Shown: one piece after another, positions 15,030 to 23,499 of the stretch
Layout: every line of letters begins with the position of its first letter
How positions within the stretch are numbered: position 1 is the first letter of the stretch
NCBI GenBank assembly: GCA_900541035.1
Contig: UQIN01000004.1
Span: 60,343 to 124,342 of the forward strand
Direction: 5' to 3'
DNA from: an uncultured Collinsella sp.
GTDB taxonomy: Bacteria > Actinomycetota > Coriobacteriia > Coriobacteriales > Coriobacteriaceae
DNA length: 64,000 nt
Translations under genes and position numbers: made by a program
Notes under the pieces: model-generated
What the model was told of the DNA's origin: nothing
The model's database searches: none
What the model saw: the letters and a program-made list of their open reading frames with translations, nothing else

Positions 15030-17798
15030 ATGCTGATGCTCAAAACCGCCACGGTACTCGAAGCCATCTCCAAGCGCCGCCGCACGGCGCGCCCCGCCGC
15101 TCACGCCGGCCTGTCCAAGAACACCGTCTTCGCCGCCACCCATAGCGCCGAGGACACCCTCGTGCTGCTCGACGCCACGGCCGACGGCCTCACCGCCGAG
15201 CACGCCGCCGAGCGCCTGAGCGCGGTCGGCCCCAACACCATCGAGGCGCCGACCAAGACGCTCGCCCGCCGCATCGCCGACGCATTCATCGATCCCTTCG
15301 CCGGTATCCTCGCCGCGCTCGCACTGGTCTCGCTCTACATCGACGTGCTCGCCGTGCCCGAGCCACAGCGCGACCCCTCCACGGTCATCGTCATCGGCAT
15401 CATGCTGCTGGTATCGGGCGGCATGAAGTTTATCCAGGAAGCCCGCAGCGGCAATGCTGCCGAGGCCCTCAAGGACCTGGTCTCCAACACCTGCTGCGCC
15501 CTGCGCGACGGCGAGCGCATCGAAATCCCCTTCGATGAGCTCGTCCCCGGCGATGTGATCCGCCTCTCTGCCGGCGACATGGTGCCGGCCGATGCCCGCA
15601 TCATCACCGCGCGCGACCTGTTTGTGATCGAGTCCGCACTCACCGGCGAGAGCGAGGCCGTCGAGAAGAGCGCTGCCATCACCGTCGTCGAGGGTGCCGA
15701 CGGCTCCGCGCTGCCACTCTCCGCCTGCAAGAACATCGTCTTTACCGGCACCTCCGTGCAAAACGGCACCGCCATGGCGCTTGTCGTTGCCACCGGCTCG
15801 GACACCTACCTGGGCGGCATCGCCAAGATGCTCAACGGGCGCGGCGAGAAGAGCGCGTTTGACCGCGGCGTCTCGAGCGTCTCCATGTTGCTTGTACGCC
15901 TCATGCTCGTTATGGCGCCGGCCGTCTTTGCCATCAACGCCGCCACCAAGGGCAACGTCATCGATGCGCTGTTGTTCGCCACGAGCGTGGCCGTGGGCAT
16001 CACGCCGCAGATGCTTCCTGTCATCGTGACCACGAGCCTGTCGCAGGGCGCCAAGGACCTCGCCCGCCGCCAGGTTATCGTCAAGGAACTGCCGGCGATC
16101 CAAAACCTCGGCGCGATGGACGTCCTGTGCTGCGACAAGACCGGCACCCTCACCGAAGACCGCATCGTGCTCGAGCGCTACCTCAACACCGACGGCATCG
16201 AAGACGCACGCGTGCTGCGCCATGCGTTTTTGAACAGCTTCTTCCAGACCGGCCTCAAGAACCTTATCGACCTGGCCGTCATCGACCGCGCCGATGTGAC
16301 GCCCTCGGCCGCAGCACCCGATTCCATGCTGGGCCAGAGCCTGCGCGACCGCTATACCAAGGTCGACGAGGTGCCCTTCGATTTCTCGCGCCGTCGCCTG
16401 AGCGTAGTTGTCGCCGACGCCCAGGGCAAAACCCAGATGGTCACCAAGGGAGCTGCCGAGGAAATGCTCGAGATCTGCTCCTTTGTCGAGGTCGATGGTG
16501 CCGCCCAGCCGCTCACCGAAGAAAAGCTCGCCCAGATTCGCAAGCAGGTCGCCGGGCTCAATGCCGAGGGCCTGCGCGTGATTGCCGTGGCGCAGAAGAC
16601 CAATCCGCGCTGCGTGGGCGAGTTTGGCATCGCCGACGAGTGCGACATGGTGCTGATGGGCTTTTTGGCCTTCCTCGATCCACCCAAAGCAAGTGCCGCG
16701 GGCGCCGTCGCCACCCTCGAGGCCAAGGGCGTAGCCGTTAAGGTCCTGACCGGCGACAACGACCGTGTCGCCGCCACCGTCTGCGAGCAGATCGGCATCG
16801 ACGCGAGCAACGTCTTGCTAGGCTCCGAGATCGATGCGCTCGACGACGCCGAGCTTGCCGAGCGCGCCGAGAACACCTACCTCTTCGCCAAGCTCTCGCC
16901 GCTGCAGAAGGCGCGTCTGGTGCGCGTCATGCGCGAGCTGCTCGGCCACACCGTGGGCTTTATGGGCGACGGCATCAACGACGCCGCCGCCATGCGTGCG
17001 AGCGACTGCGGCATCTCGGTCGATTCGGCCGTCGACATCGCCAAGGAATCCGCCGACATCATCTTGCTCCAGAAGGACCTGGGCGTGCTCGAGCGCGGCA
17101 TCATCGAAGGCCGCCGCACCTACGGCAACCTGCTCAAGTACCTCAAGACCACGGTGAGCTCCAACTTTGGCAACGTGCTATCCGTGACCGTCGCGAGCCT
17201 GTTCTTGCCATTCTTGCCCATGAGCGCTCTGCAGCTGGTGCTGCTGTCGCTGGTCTACGAGATCGTATGCATCGCGCTGCCGTGGGACACCGTCGATGAC
17301 GCCTGGACTGTCCGTCCGCGCGCCTGGGATGCCGCGTCCATTAAGGGCTTTATGCTCGAGTTGGGTCCCGTGAGCTCACTGTTTGATATCGCGACTTTCG
17401 CCGCGCTCTTCTTTGTGGTGTGCCCCGACGCCGTGGGCGCAAGCTGGGCAGAGCTTGCCGCTGTAGGCGACGTCGCAGGCATGGCGGCCTTTACGGCGCT
17501 CTTCCAGAGCGGTTGGTTTGTCGAGTCCATGTGGTCGCAGACGCTCGTGGTCCACATGCTGCGCTCCCCGCGCCTGCCGAGTCTGCGCGACCACGCCGCG
17601 CCGGCACTGTGCGCCCTCACCGTGTTGGGTCTGGTACTCGTCACCTGGCTGCCGGCAAGCCCCATCGCCGATGCGCTGGGTCTCATGCCGCTGCCGCCGA
17701 GCTTCTTCGCGCTGCTCATCGGCATTGTCGCCGCCTACATCGCGCTCACCCAACTGGCCAAGCGCCGCTACATCGCCCGTCACGGTGAGCTGCTGTAA
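15030..17798 (+). CDS. mgtA: Magnesium-translocating P-type ATPase
   Basis: P3B-type ATPase of 922 aa that imports Mg2+ across the cytoplasmic membrane. Key motifs: the actuator-domain motif ALTGESEAVEK (about residue 212), the phosphorylation site CCDKTGTLTED (about 370), KGAAEEML nucleotide-binding motif (about 475), and the hinge MGDGINDAAAMRASDCGISV (about 645). Membrane helices flank these, with a C-terminal set of six. The start at 15030 has AAGGAGGA at ideal spacing. With the MgtE and Nramp-related genes at 60-63 kb this is the third magnesium transport gene in the window. Regulation may involve the short upstream ORF. Confidence 0.93.
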   Translation: MLMLKTATVLEAISKRRRTARPAAHAGLSKNTVFAATHSAEDTLVLLDATADGLTAEHAAERLSAVGPNTIEAPTKTLARRIADAFIDPFAGILAALALVSLYIDVLAVPEPQRDPSTVIVIGIMLLVSGGMKFIQEARSGNAAEALKDLVSNTCCALRDGERIEIPFDELVPGDVIRLSAGDMVPADARIITARDLFVIESALTGESEAVEKSAAITVVEGADGSALPLSACKNIVFTGTSVQNGTAMALVVATGSDTYLGGIAKMLNGRGEKSAFDRGVSSVSMLLVRLMLVMAPAVFAINAATKGNVIDALLFATSVAVGITPQMLPVIVTTSLSQGAKDLARRQVIVKELPAIQNLGAMDVLCCDKTGTLTEDRIVLERYLNTDGIEDARVLRHAFLNSFFQTGLKNLIDLAVIDRADVTPSAAAPDSMLGQSLRDRYTKVDEVPFDFSRRRLSVVVADAQGKTQMVTKGAAEEMLEICSFVEVDGAAQPLTEEKLAQIRKQVAGLNAEGLRVIAVAQKTNPRCVGEFGIADECDMVLMGFLAFLDPPKASAAGAVATLEAKGVAVKVLTGDNDRVAATVCEQIGIDASNVLLGSEIDALDDAELAERAENTYLFAKLSPLQKARLVRVMRELLGHTVGFMGDGINDAAAMRASDCGISVDSAVDIAKESADIILLQKDLGVLERGIIEGRRTYGNLLKYLKTTVSSNFGNVLSVTVASLFLPFLPMSALQLVLLSLVYEIVCIALPWDTVDDAWTVRPRAWDAASIKGFMLELGPVSSLFDIATFAALFFVVCPDAVGASWAELAAVGDVAGMAAFTALFQSGWFVESMWSQTLVVHMLRSPRLPSLRDHAAPALCALTVLGLVLVTWLPASPIADALGLMPLPPSFFALLIGIVAAYIALTQLAKRRYIARHGELL

Positions 17799-17850
17799 CA
17801 GACAGCCCGAGTCCACCACGGCAGCCGTTTCCACAACCCGTCCCCTCAGC

Positions 17851-17917
17851 AGTTGCGGTGAAATAGTTCCTGTTTTAAGACCCCCAAGCCTTATTCAGGA
17901 ACTATTCCACCGCAACT
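17851..17917 (-). repeat. Hairpin repeat family A, copy 2
   Basis: Arms AGTTGCGGTGAAATAGTTCC and GGAACTATTCCACCGCAACT. Lies between convergent mgtA and the 18-kb lipoprotein gene. The single arm difference is a G-U wobble when read on the minus strand. Confidence 0.82.
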
Positions 17918-17922
17918 TATTG

Positions 17923-17959
17923 AACCACCACAAAGGTACCTGTCCCCCTTGTGGTGGTT
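17923..17959 (-). repeat. Hairpin repeat family B, copy 2
   Basis: AACCACCACAAAGG / CCCTTGTGGTGGTT. The one mismatch on the plus strand is a G-U wobble on the minus strand. It lies 8 bases past the stop of the minus-strand lipoprotein gene. Confidence 0.78.
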
Positions 17960-17967
17960 TTGGGGCG

Positions 17968-18645
17968 TTACGAGGCGTTGGTCAGGCGGCTCCAGAGCTC
18001 GTCGATATCGATCTGGTCGCCGCCGCTCAGATAGCCGGTGCGAATAAAAGACTCATTGTAGATATAGATGTCATGAGCGCTATCGCCATCGTCTTCGGTG
18101 TCGTTGGCCATAATCACGTAACGGTGGCCGTCAAGCGCCTTGACCAGCCAATACAGGGCATCATTGATCGTGCATTTCTCCTGCACCATCGCCGCATCGC
18201 CAATCGCGCCGATGAGCGCCCGCTCGCCCTTCGTATAGCCGCCCACCGAGAGCAGAATCGCGACGCTTTCGTCTCCGCCGCCCGGTTCAAGCTCCTCGTA
18301 CTCGGACTCCGAAAGCGGTATCGCGCTGTTCGCAAGTTCGTCCACATCGTTCGAAACTTTGGAAAAGGTAAAAGCGAAAAATCCCGCGTCATCGGCGGCG
18401 CCGTAGCCCACGTTCTCGCCTTGCCACTCATAATTTTGATGTTTGAGCAGGCGCACCAGATCGGCACCACCCAAGTTGATCGCGGCATAGACCGTCACGT
18501 TGGCATTGTCGTCCACGCAGGCGGCGTCCGCCGTGCTCGCTGCTTTGGCGCCGCCCGTTGTGCCCGAGCAGCCAGCCAGCGCGCAAGCCGCCGCGCCCGC
18601 GCCCGCCACAAAGACCGCACGGCTCATCGTCATCTCGTTCATCAT
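17968..18645 (-). CDS. Lipoprotein of unknown function (paralogue of the next upstream gene)
   Basis: 225 aa. A signal segment ending ACALAGCSG gives a lipobox cysteine near residue 26. The mature domain reads VTVYAAINLGGADLVRLLKH, then a segment ending IDIDELWSRLTN. The upstream neighbour (18681-19436) shares this plan (a helix like LLELKGWQLQEF, YEW/YTW, a C-terminal ...INEFWQ), so the two are probably diverged duplicates. No enzyme motif seen. It is the last gene of a minus-strand set running down from 21543. Confidence 0.8.
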   Translation of the reverse strand: MMNEMTMSRAVFVAGAGAAACALAGCSGTTGGAKAASTADAACVDDNANVTVYAAINLGGADLVRLLKHQNYEWQGENVGYGAADDAGFFAFTFSKVSNDVDELANSAIPLSESEYEELEPGGGDESVAILLSVGGYTKGERALIGAIGDAAMVQEKCTINDALYWLVKALDGHRYVIMANDTEDDGDSAHDIYIYNESFIRTGYLSGGDQIDIDELWSRLTNAS

Positions 18646-18680
18646 GTTCGTCCCTCGCTATGCTATTGGCCGCATCGCAC

Positions 18681-19436
18681 TTAGCCGAGCGCGCGCCCGG
18701 TCTTCTCCTGCCAAAATTCGTTAATCGTGGGGGCACCGCCGCCTTGGGTAAACGTACCGGTTTTGATGGCCTCCTCGGTAATGAGGTCCAGGCGGTAGTC
18801 GCCGTTTTCCATTTGGCTCACCATGGCAACGTGACGCGCCATGTTGGAACCGTAGACGCACGCGATCCACGAGCCCGAGGTGATCTGCGCCCGGTCCTCA
18901 ACCGGAACGGAAAAGCCCGCGATAACATCCTCGCAGCTCGAATAGCCCGCAAGCTGCAGCGTAAACATCACGGTACTCCCGGTGCCGCCCTTGTCGAGCT
19001 TTCCGATTTCATCCTCGCCGAGCCATTCGGTTGCGCCATCCTTGCTGATATTGCAGACGCTGAGCACGCGACCTGCCTCGTTCTCGTACATCTCGAGCGC
19101 ATCTTGCCAGGTATAACCCTGTTGCGATGCAAACTCCTGCAACTGCCAGCCCTTAAGCTCGAGCAACGCTGCGATGCTGATGTTGCGGTGCGCATCCCAG
19201 CAGTCATCCGACCACGTATCGAACGCGTCCGCCGAGCCGCTGTCTGTGTCCGCACCGCCGCCCGCATCACCGGAATCACCCGATGACGAGCCCGCATCCA
19301 TCTTGTCCTTTACCGGGCGATCGTCGTTAAAACCCGTCGTGTCCTGTGCCTGCTGTCCGCCGCATCCCGCAAGCGTCAGCAACGCCGTTCCCGCCGCCGC
19401 GACAAACGCCGTGCGCGAAATAACCGTCTCCCTCAT
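18681..19436 (-). CDS. Lipoprotein of unknown function
   Basis: 251 aa. Signal peptide FVAAAGTALLTLAGCGG with a lipobox cysteine near residue 25, then a Ser/Gly/Asp-rich linker (GSSSGDSGDAGGGADTDSGS) typical of surface lipoproteins, then a folded domain of about 180 residues related to the downstream gene. Start 19436 has AAAGGAAC upstream. The gap of 35 bases to the next gene suggests cotranscription. Function unknown; the mature domain's repeated form suggests binding or sensing at the cell surface. Confidence 0.8.
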   Translation of the reverse strand: MRETVISRTAFVAAAGTALLTLAGCGGQQAQDTTGFNDDRPVKDKMDAGSSSGDSGDAGGGADTDSGSADAFDTWSDDCWDAHRNISIAALLELKGWQLQEFASQQGYTWQDALEMYENEAGRVLSVCNISKDGATEWLGEDEIGKLDKGGTGSTVMFTLQLAGYSSCEDVIAGFSVPVEDRAQITSGSWIACVYGSNMARHVAMVSQMENGDYRLDLITEEAIKTGTFTQGGGAPTINEFWQEKTGRALG

Positions 19437-19510
19437 CGTTGTTCCTTTCCCGTTTCTTATCACAGTGCCGGGCAACGCCTCGACACCGATCCTCCCGTAG
19501 CCCACTCACG

Positions 19511-21073
19511 CTATTGACGGGGCAGCTCCGTCCAACCAAAACCGGGCTCAAATCCATCGCGCGTGCCGATCACGTCGCCCGAGCCGTTCACCCAAGCTTG
19601 GTCCGCCATCACCGAAACCTCGACATCGGTACCGTCGGGCCTGGTGTAATGGTTGACCCCGCGGATAGCATCGGAATACGAGGCCGCGCCCGTTCCCACA
19701 CCTGCGCTGGAGAAATTGGCTGTGCTGGCGGCCATATTCGCGGCGTGTTGACGATCGCTGCGCTCAAACCAAGCCTGCTGGTAGCTGTCGAACGCCGCCT
19801 GCTGCGAGGCATGCATCTGCTGCCAGGCTGCGAACTGCTGCTGCTGCTGGGCGATGTTCATCTGCGTGCGCTGACGCTGCTCGAGCACCATCTGCTGCTT
19901 TTGAGCGCACGCTTCGCGCGCAATCGACGGGTTGAGCCGCAGGGTCGATGCCATTGAGGCAAGCGCCGTGGAGGCCGCCTCGTCCAGACGGCCTTCCGGC
20001 GCAACCAGGCAGAAGCTGTCCCTGATACGCCACTGCAACAGGTCTGCCGCGCCCAGCTTGAACGGCACCCCGTCTGGGCAATCGCCCTGATCCGGAGCCT
20101 GATCTTTCGCGGCGCGCTGACCCGCCGCCGCAGCCGCCTGGCGCTCGCGCAGGCGCTTACCCAGAACGCCACCGATCAGTCCGCTCGAAAGGCCCGCGCC
20201 CAGCAGCGCCTCGGCCCCGGCGGCAACGCCTTTACCCACAGAACCCGCGACTCCACCGATCGAGACTACATAGCCCTCGACCTTTGCCGCCACTGCAAGC
20301 TCGGTAGGCGCCGGGACGCCCGCGAGCCGATATCGACGCATGCGGCACTCATAGACCACATCGCTCGGTTCCATCGAAAAGCCCTGAATCGCAAAGTCGT
20401 TTGCAGCCTCGCGCTTTACGCGAGCACGCTCATGTTCAATATCGCCTGCCGCGCTCGACGGATAGGGTTGCTCGGCCACAACCTCCGCCCGTGCGCCCAA
20501 TTGCGCCGCGCAGGCTTGAGCTAACTCGTCGCACGCCGCCTCCACGTGCACAAACGCCTTGCGCTCGGTTTGCGTGGGGATACGCTTGGCAACGGCGCCC
20601 GCGTCCACGTAGCAGAGCTCGGAGCGATACATGATGCGTTCGCCCGCCGGGCCTGCCGCCGTCACGCCAACTGAAATCGGGCAGTCGAAACTACTGCTGC
20701 GCTCAAGATGCGCCTCTTCGATACGCCAACCCCGCGGCAGCGCCACTTGCGCGAGCGCTTGGCCGCCAGAGGCATCGCATGCGGTGTGGAGCTCAAGGTC
20801 GCCGACGCGGGGAGCATCCGCTGCGGCCACGTCGCGGACCGGCGACGCGGCGTCGGCATCCTGCATCGGCACATCGACCGGCGCGTTCGCGCTCGGCTCA
20901 CAACCTTCGCCCGCGCCATCATCGGCAGCCGCCCCATTTGCGTGTTCCGCGACACCCGGGTCATCCTCAACGCTCTCAAGCCGAACACCGCAGTCCGGGC
21001 AAAATCGCACCGGCGCGCCGGCGACCCGCGGCAGCTGCATCCCGCACGCCGGGCAGAATCTCAAATCACTCAT
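19511..21073 (-). CDS. Zinc-ribbon protein of unknown function
   Basis: 520 aa. Two CxxC pairs at the N-terminus (RFCPACGMQLP, RFCPDCGVRLE) form a zinc ribbon, followed by an acidic linker. The middle (residues about 110-330) is a predicted soluble domain of unknown type; a Gly-rich segment (GGVAGSVGKGVAAGAEALLG) could interact with membrane. A Gln-rich stretch (QRTQMNIAQQQQQFAAWQQM, about residues 405-424) is likely coiled coil. The C-terminus reads HYTRPDGTDVEVSVMADQAW. ATG 21073 has GAGGGG at 8 bases; the GTG nine bases upstream overlaps this site. It sits with a small membrane protein upstream and two lipoproteins downstream. Confidence 0.75.
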   Translation of the reverse strand: MSDLRFCPACGMQLPRVAGAPVRFCPDCGVRLESVEDDPGVAEHANGAAADDGAGEGCEPSANAPVDVPMQDADAASPVRDVAAADAPRVGDLELHTACDASGGQALAQVALPRGWRIEEAHLERSSSFDCPISVGVTAAGPAGERIMYRSELCYVDAGAVAKRIPTQTERKAFVHVEAACDELAQACAAQLGARAEVVAEQPYPSSAAGDIEHERARVKREAANDFAIQGFSMEPSDVVYECRMRRYRLAGVPAPTELAVAAKVEGYVVSIGGVAGSVGKGVAAGAEALLGAGLSSGLIGGVLGKRLRERQAAAAAGQRAAKDQAPDQGDCPDGVPFKLGAADLLQWRIRDSFCLVAPEGRLDEAASTALASMASTLRLNPSIAREACAQKQQMVLEQRQRTQMNIAQQQQQFAAWQQMHASQQAAFDSYQQAWFERSDRQHAANMAASTANFSSAGVGTGAASYSDAIRGVNHYTRPDGTDVEVSVMADQAWVNGSGDVIGTRDGFEPGFGWTELPRQ

Positions 21074-21090
21074 CCCGTACACCCCTCATT

Positions 21091-21543
21091 TCATTGGCTG
21101 TTCTTGATGGCGGCTAGCTGTCGCCACAGTTCATCGGCACCGTCAAGGCGATATGCCGTCTTGTCGAGCACGATATTCCCGCCCTCGAACTCCACCGATT
21201 GCTCCGAGCCGTCTTCATAGACAAAGACGAGCGTGCGACCGGCATCGCTCATCCGCTCATCCACCGCACCTCCCACGGTGCAATCGTCGAGCGCGGCAAA
21301 AGTCGATGCGACCAGCTCGGCATCGTCGGTCTCATAGATCGTCCGCGCCTCGCCGTCCTCGATAAGCTTGACTGCCACCGGATCGGCAGCACAATCGTTC
21401 AGCAACGCTTGCGCGGCGTTCTTTCCCTGGTCGGCACGGGCACCAAAGCCGTATGCCCGCACAAGCGTCACCGCCGCAGCAAGGACCACCACGGCAATAA
21501 GCGCGCCCGCAATTTTATTAGACGAGCAACCACGAGACGCCAT
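21091..21543 (-). CDS. Small membrane-anchored protein of unknown function
   Basis: 150 aa. A single N-terminal membrane segment (IAGALIAVVVLAAAVTLV, about residues 11-28) is followed by an extracytoplasmic domain of about 115 residues ending ELWRQLAAIKN. The ending resembles the INEFWQ/IDELWS ends of the two lipoproteins 2-3 kb downstream, hinting at a related domain. The ribosome site GAAGGGG is good. Gene 17 bases upstream of the zinc-ribbon gene on the same strand, so they are almost surely cotranscribed. Confidence 0.75.
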   Translation of the reverse strand: MASRGCSSNKIAGALIAVVVLAAAVTLVRAYGFGARADQGKNAAQALLNDCAADPVAVKLIEDGEARTIYETDDAELVASTFAALDDCTVGGAVDERMSDAGRTLVFVYEDGSEQSVEFEGGNIVLDKTAYRLDGADELWRQLAAIKNSQ

Positions 21544-21646
21544 AGGCCCACCCCTTCCGTTCTGCTCCGCTCAACATCACATTCATATGCCTTTGAGCGC
21601 CAAAACGGCAGGTGACAAATGTCTCATATTCATATTTTTGCAGGTA

Positions 21647-21685
21647 AAACCACCACAAAGGTGCCTGTCCCCTTCGTGGTGGTTT
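21647..21685 (-). repeat. Hairpin repeat family B, copy 3
   Basis: AAACCACCACAAAGG / CCTTCGTGGTGGTTT. The one mismatch on the plus strand is a G-U wobble on the minus strand. It lies 3 bases after the stop of the minus-strand LuxR gene. Confidence 0.8.
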
Positions 21686-21688
21686 TGG

Positions 21689-23233
21689 CTAGTCTTGGGG
21701 TGTCCAGGACCAGAAGAAATTGATGAGGGCCACGCGCGAGGCGGCACCGGTCTTTTTGTTGATCGAGGCGATATGGCGGTAGAGCGTAGAACGCGAAAGG
21801 AAGAGCGCTGCCGCAACGTCCTGCACGCTGTCGTCCGATACGACCAGCGCCTCCAGTACATCGCGCTCGCGCTTGGTAAGTCCAAAGGCGGCTACAAAAC
21901 CGTCGAGTCGATCGTCAAACGAAAGCTCCGGTGTCTCCAGGGACACCGTGTCGACCTGATCGGGCGCACGGCTCCCGCCAAGATCGTCGGTGGCAAACGC
22001 CAGCCCCCTGTGACCCGCTTCGTCCTCAACGCCTTGTCCAAACTGCCCCAACAGCGAGATCGCAATGCCGACAAACAGCACGAGTACGACACCCACCGCC
22101 ATCAGCACGTTTTGGCTCGAGATGATCGCCACCGCCGGAGCCGTCACAAGCATTGAGCAAATGTTGTTGATGACGCGGCCCATGCACGGCCACAGATACG
22201 ACCAGCGGGCATACATCGAAATCGCGGCGAACTTCGCGGTGAAGAACACCACGAAAAAGCCCGTGCCCAGGTAAAAGATAATCGTGGCGGCGAGCGCATT
22301 GCCGCCGTTGCCATCGGTGATAAGCACAAAGAACGAAAGCGTGGACAGCATGGCGGCGCACGTCATGATGATATTCATATACGAGCGTCCGCGCAGGTCA
22401 TACAGGGCGCCGGCAGCAAGCGCACTCACAACCAGCAGCAAGCGCGGCCAGTCACCCAGATCGATAGCGCCGGCGGCATGCGAGGTCGTAAGACCGGCAT
22501 TGAGAGCCGCGAATACGCCGGTGAGGCAGGCGGTCGCCACCGTCAAGCGCACTACGGCACCCTGGAAGGCCGCCTTTGCCTCGGGATTATCGCGCCACTT
22601 GGCGCCATGCTCCGACGCATCGACCGATAGCTCGGCAATCTCGGCTTCGAACTCGGGCGCGGACTCATCGCGTAATTTAGCTCGGCGGGTACCGTGAAGC
22701 AGCCCAACCAGCGCAATCGCACAGGCAATAAGGACAAACTGTTGAGGAATGCCCGCAGGCATCACCATATGGTTGAGCACCTGTACCAAAATGCCCGCAG
22801 CATAAGAAACCGCCACGGCACGTGCCAGACAAGGCGTCTGCGCAAAACGCCGCGCCAGATTGGCATGAGCGGTCGATCCGCAGTAGCCCAGGGCGCAGTA
22901 CGCCACCAGACCGCCCGCAATCACAACCTGAAACTGCGCCGCCATAATCAGCAGCAGCAATGCCGACACCAGCAGCACGCCCGTCATATCGCTCGTTGCA
23001 TCGATTGTCTGGGGACGGCGATAGTACAGGAGAGGACGCACAAAATAGCCGATCACGCTCGCGCCGACGACGATGCTCTCGTAGATAACGACCTCGTTCG
23101 CCGGCACAAACTCGGCCACGCGCACGTCAAAGAGGTACTCGCCGGCCAAAAACGTGAAAAAGAAAAGCGCCAGGCACAGAATCTCCCGTATGCCCCGGCG
23201 CAAATATGCGGTTGTGTCTCCCAGGTCCCTCAT
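21689..23233 (-). CDS. LuxR-family regulator with N-terminal multi-helix membrane domain
   Basis: 514 aa. About 12 hydrophobic segments fill residues 20-410, like an MFS-type fold, and a LuxR/NarL HTH ends the protein (LTKRERDVLEALVV ... DVAAALFLSRSTLYRHIASI, residues about 445-500). Membrane LuxR proteins of this kind are abundant in Coriobacteriia such as Eggerthella and Collinsella; their ligands are mostly unknown. I chose ATG 23233 since GGGTGGGGG lies just upstream; a start 12 codons earlier is possible. Monocistronic; a family B hairpin follows it. Confidence 0.88.
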   Translation of the reverse strand: MRDLGDTTAYLRRGIREILCLALFFFTFLAGEYLFDVRVAEFVPANEVVIYESIVVGASVIGYFVRPLLYYRRPQTIDATSDMTGVLLVSALLLLIMAAQFQVVIAGGLVAYCALGYCGSTAHANLARRFAQTPCLARAVAVSYAAGILVQVLNHMVMPAGIPQQFVLIACAIALVGLLHGTRRAKLRDESAPEFEAEIAELSVDASEHGAKWRDNPEAKAAFQGAVVRLTVATACLTGVFAALNAGLTTSHAAGAIDLGDWPRLLLVVSALAAGALYDLRGRSYMNIIMTCAAMLSTLSFFVLITDGNGGNALAATIIFYLGTGFFVVFFTAKFAAISMYARWSYLWPCMGRVINNICSMLVTAPAVAIISSQNVLMAVGVVLVLFVGIAISLLGQFGQGVEDEAGHRGLAFATDDLGGSRAPDQVDTVSLETPELSFDDRLDGFVAAFGLTKRERDVLEALVVSDDSVQDVAAALFLSRSTLYRHIASINKKTGAASRVALINFFWSWTPQD

Positions 23234-23343
23234 GGTAACCCCCACCCGCTTAGATGTCCGGAAAACCATTTTAATGGAGAATGGGTCTTAGTATCCACGC
23301 AATGCCCGAACTGTTACGCATCCGGCGCAAATGCCCCAACAGC

Positions 23344-23410
23344 AGTTGCGGTGAAATAGTTCCTGTTTGGCCGGCCGGGGCTGTCATTTAGGAACTATTC
23401 CACCGCAACT
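23344..23410 (-). repeat. Hairpin repeat family A, copy 3
   Basis: Arms AGTTGCGGTGAAATAGTTCC and GGAACTATTCCACCGCAACT around a GC-rich loop. Lies 90 bases 3' of the minus-strand apiosidase-like gene, again with G-U pairing on that strand. Confidence 0.82.
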
Positions 23411-23499
23411 TATAAAGGGGACTGGGTTGTTGGTGTCGGAGAAAGGGGGGTTAAAAGCGATCCGGGCCGAGGGAGAAACTCGGAATCGAAGCTCGGGCG

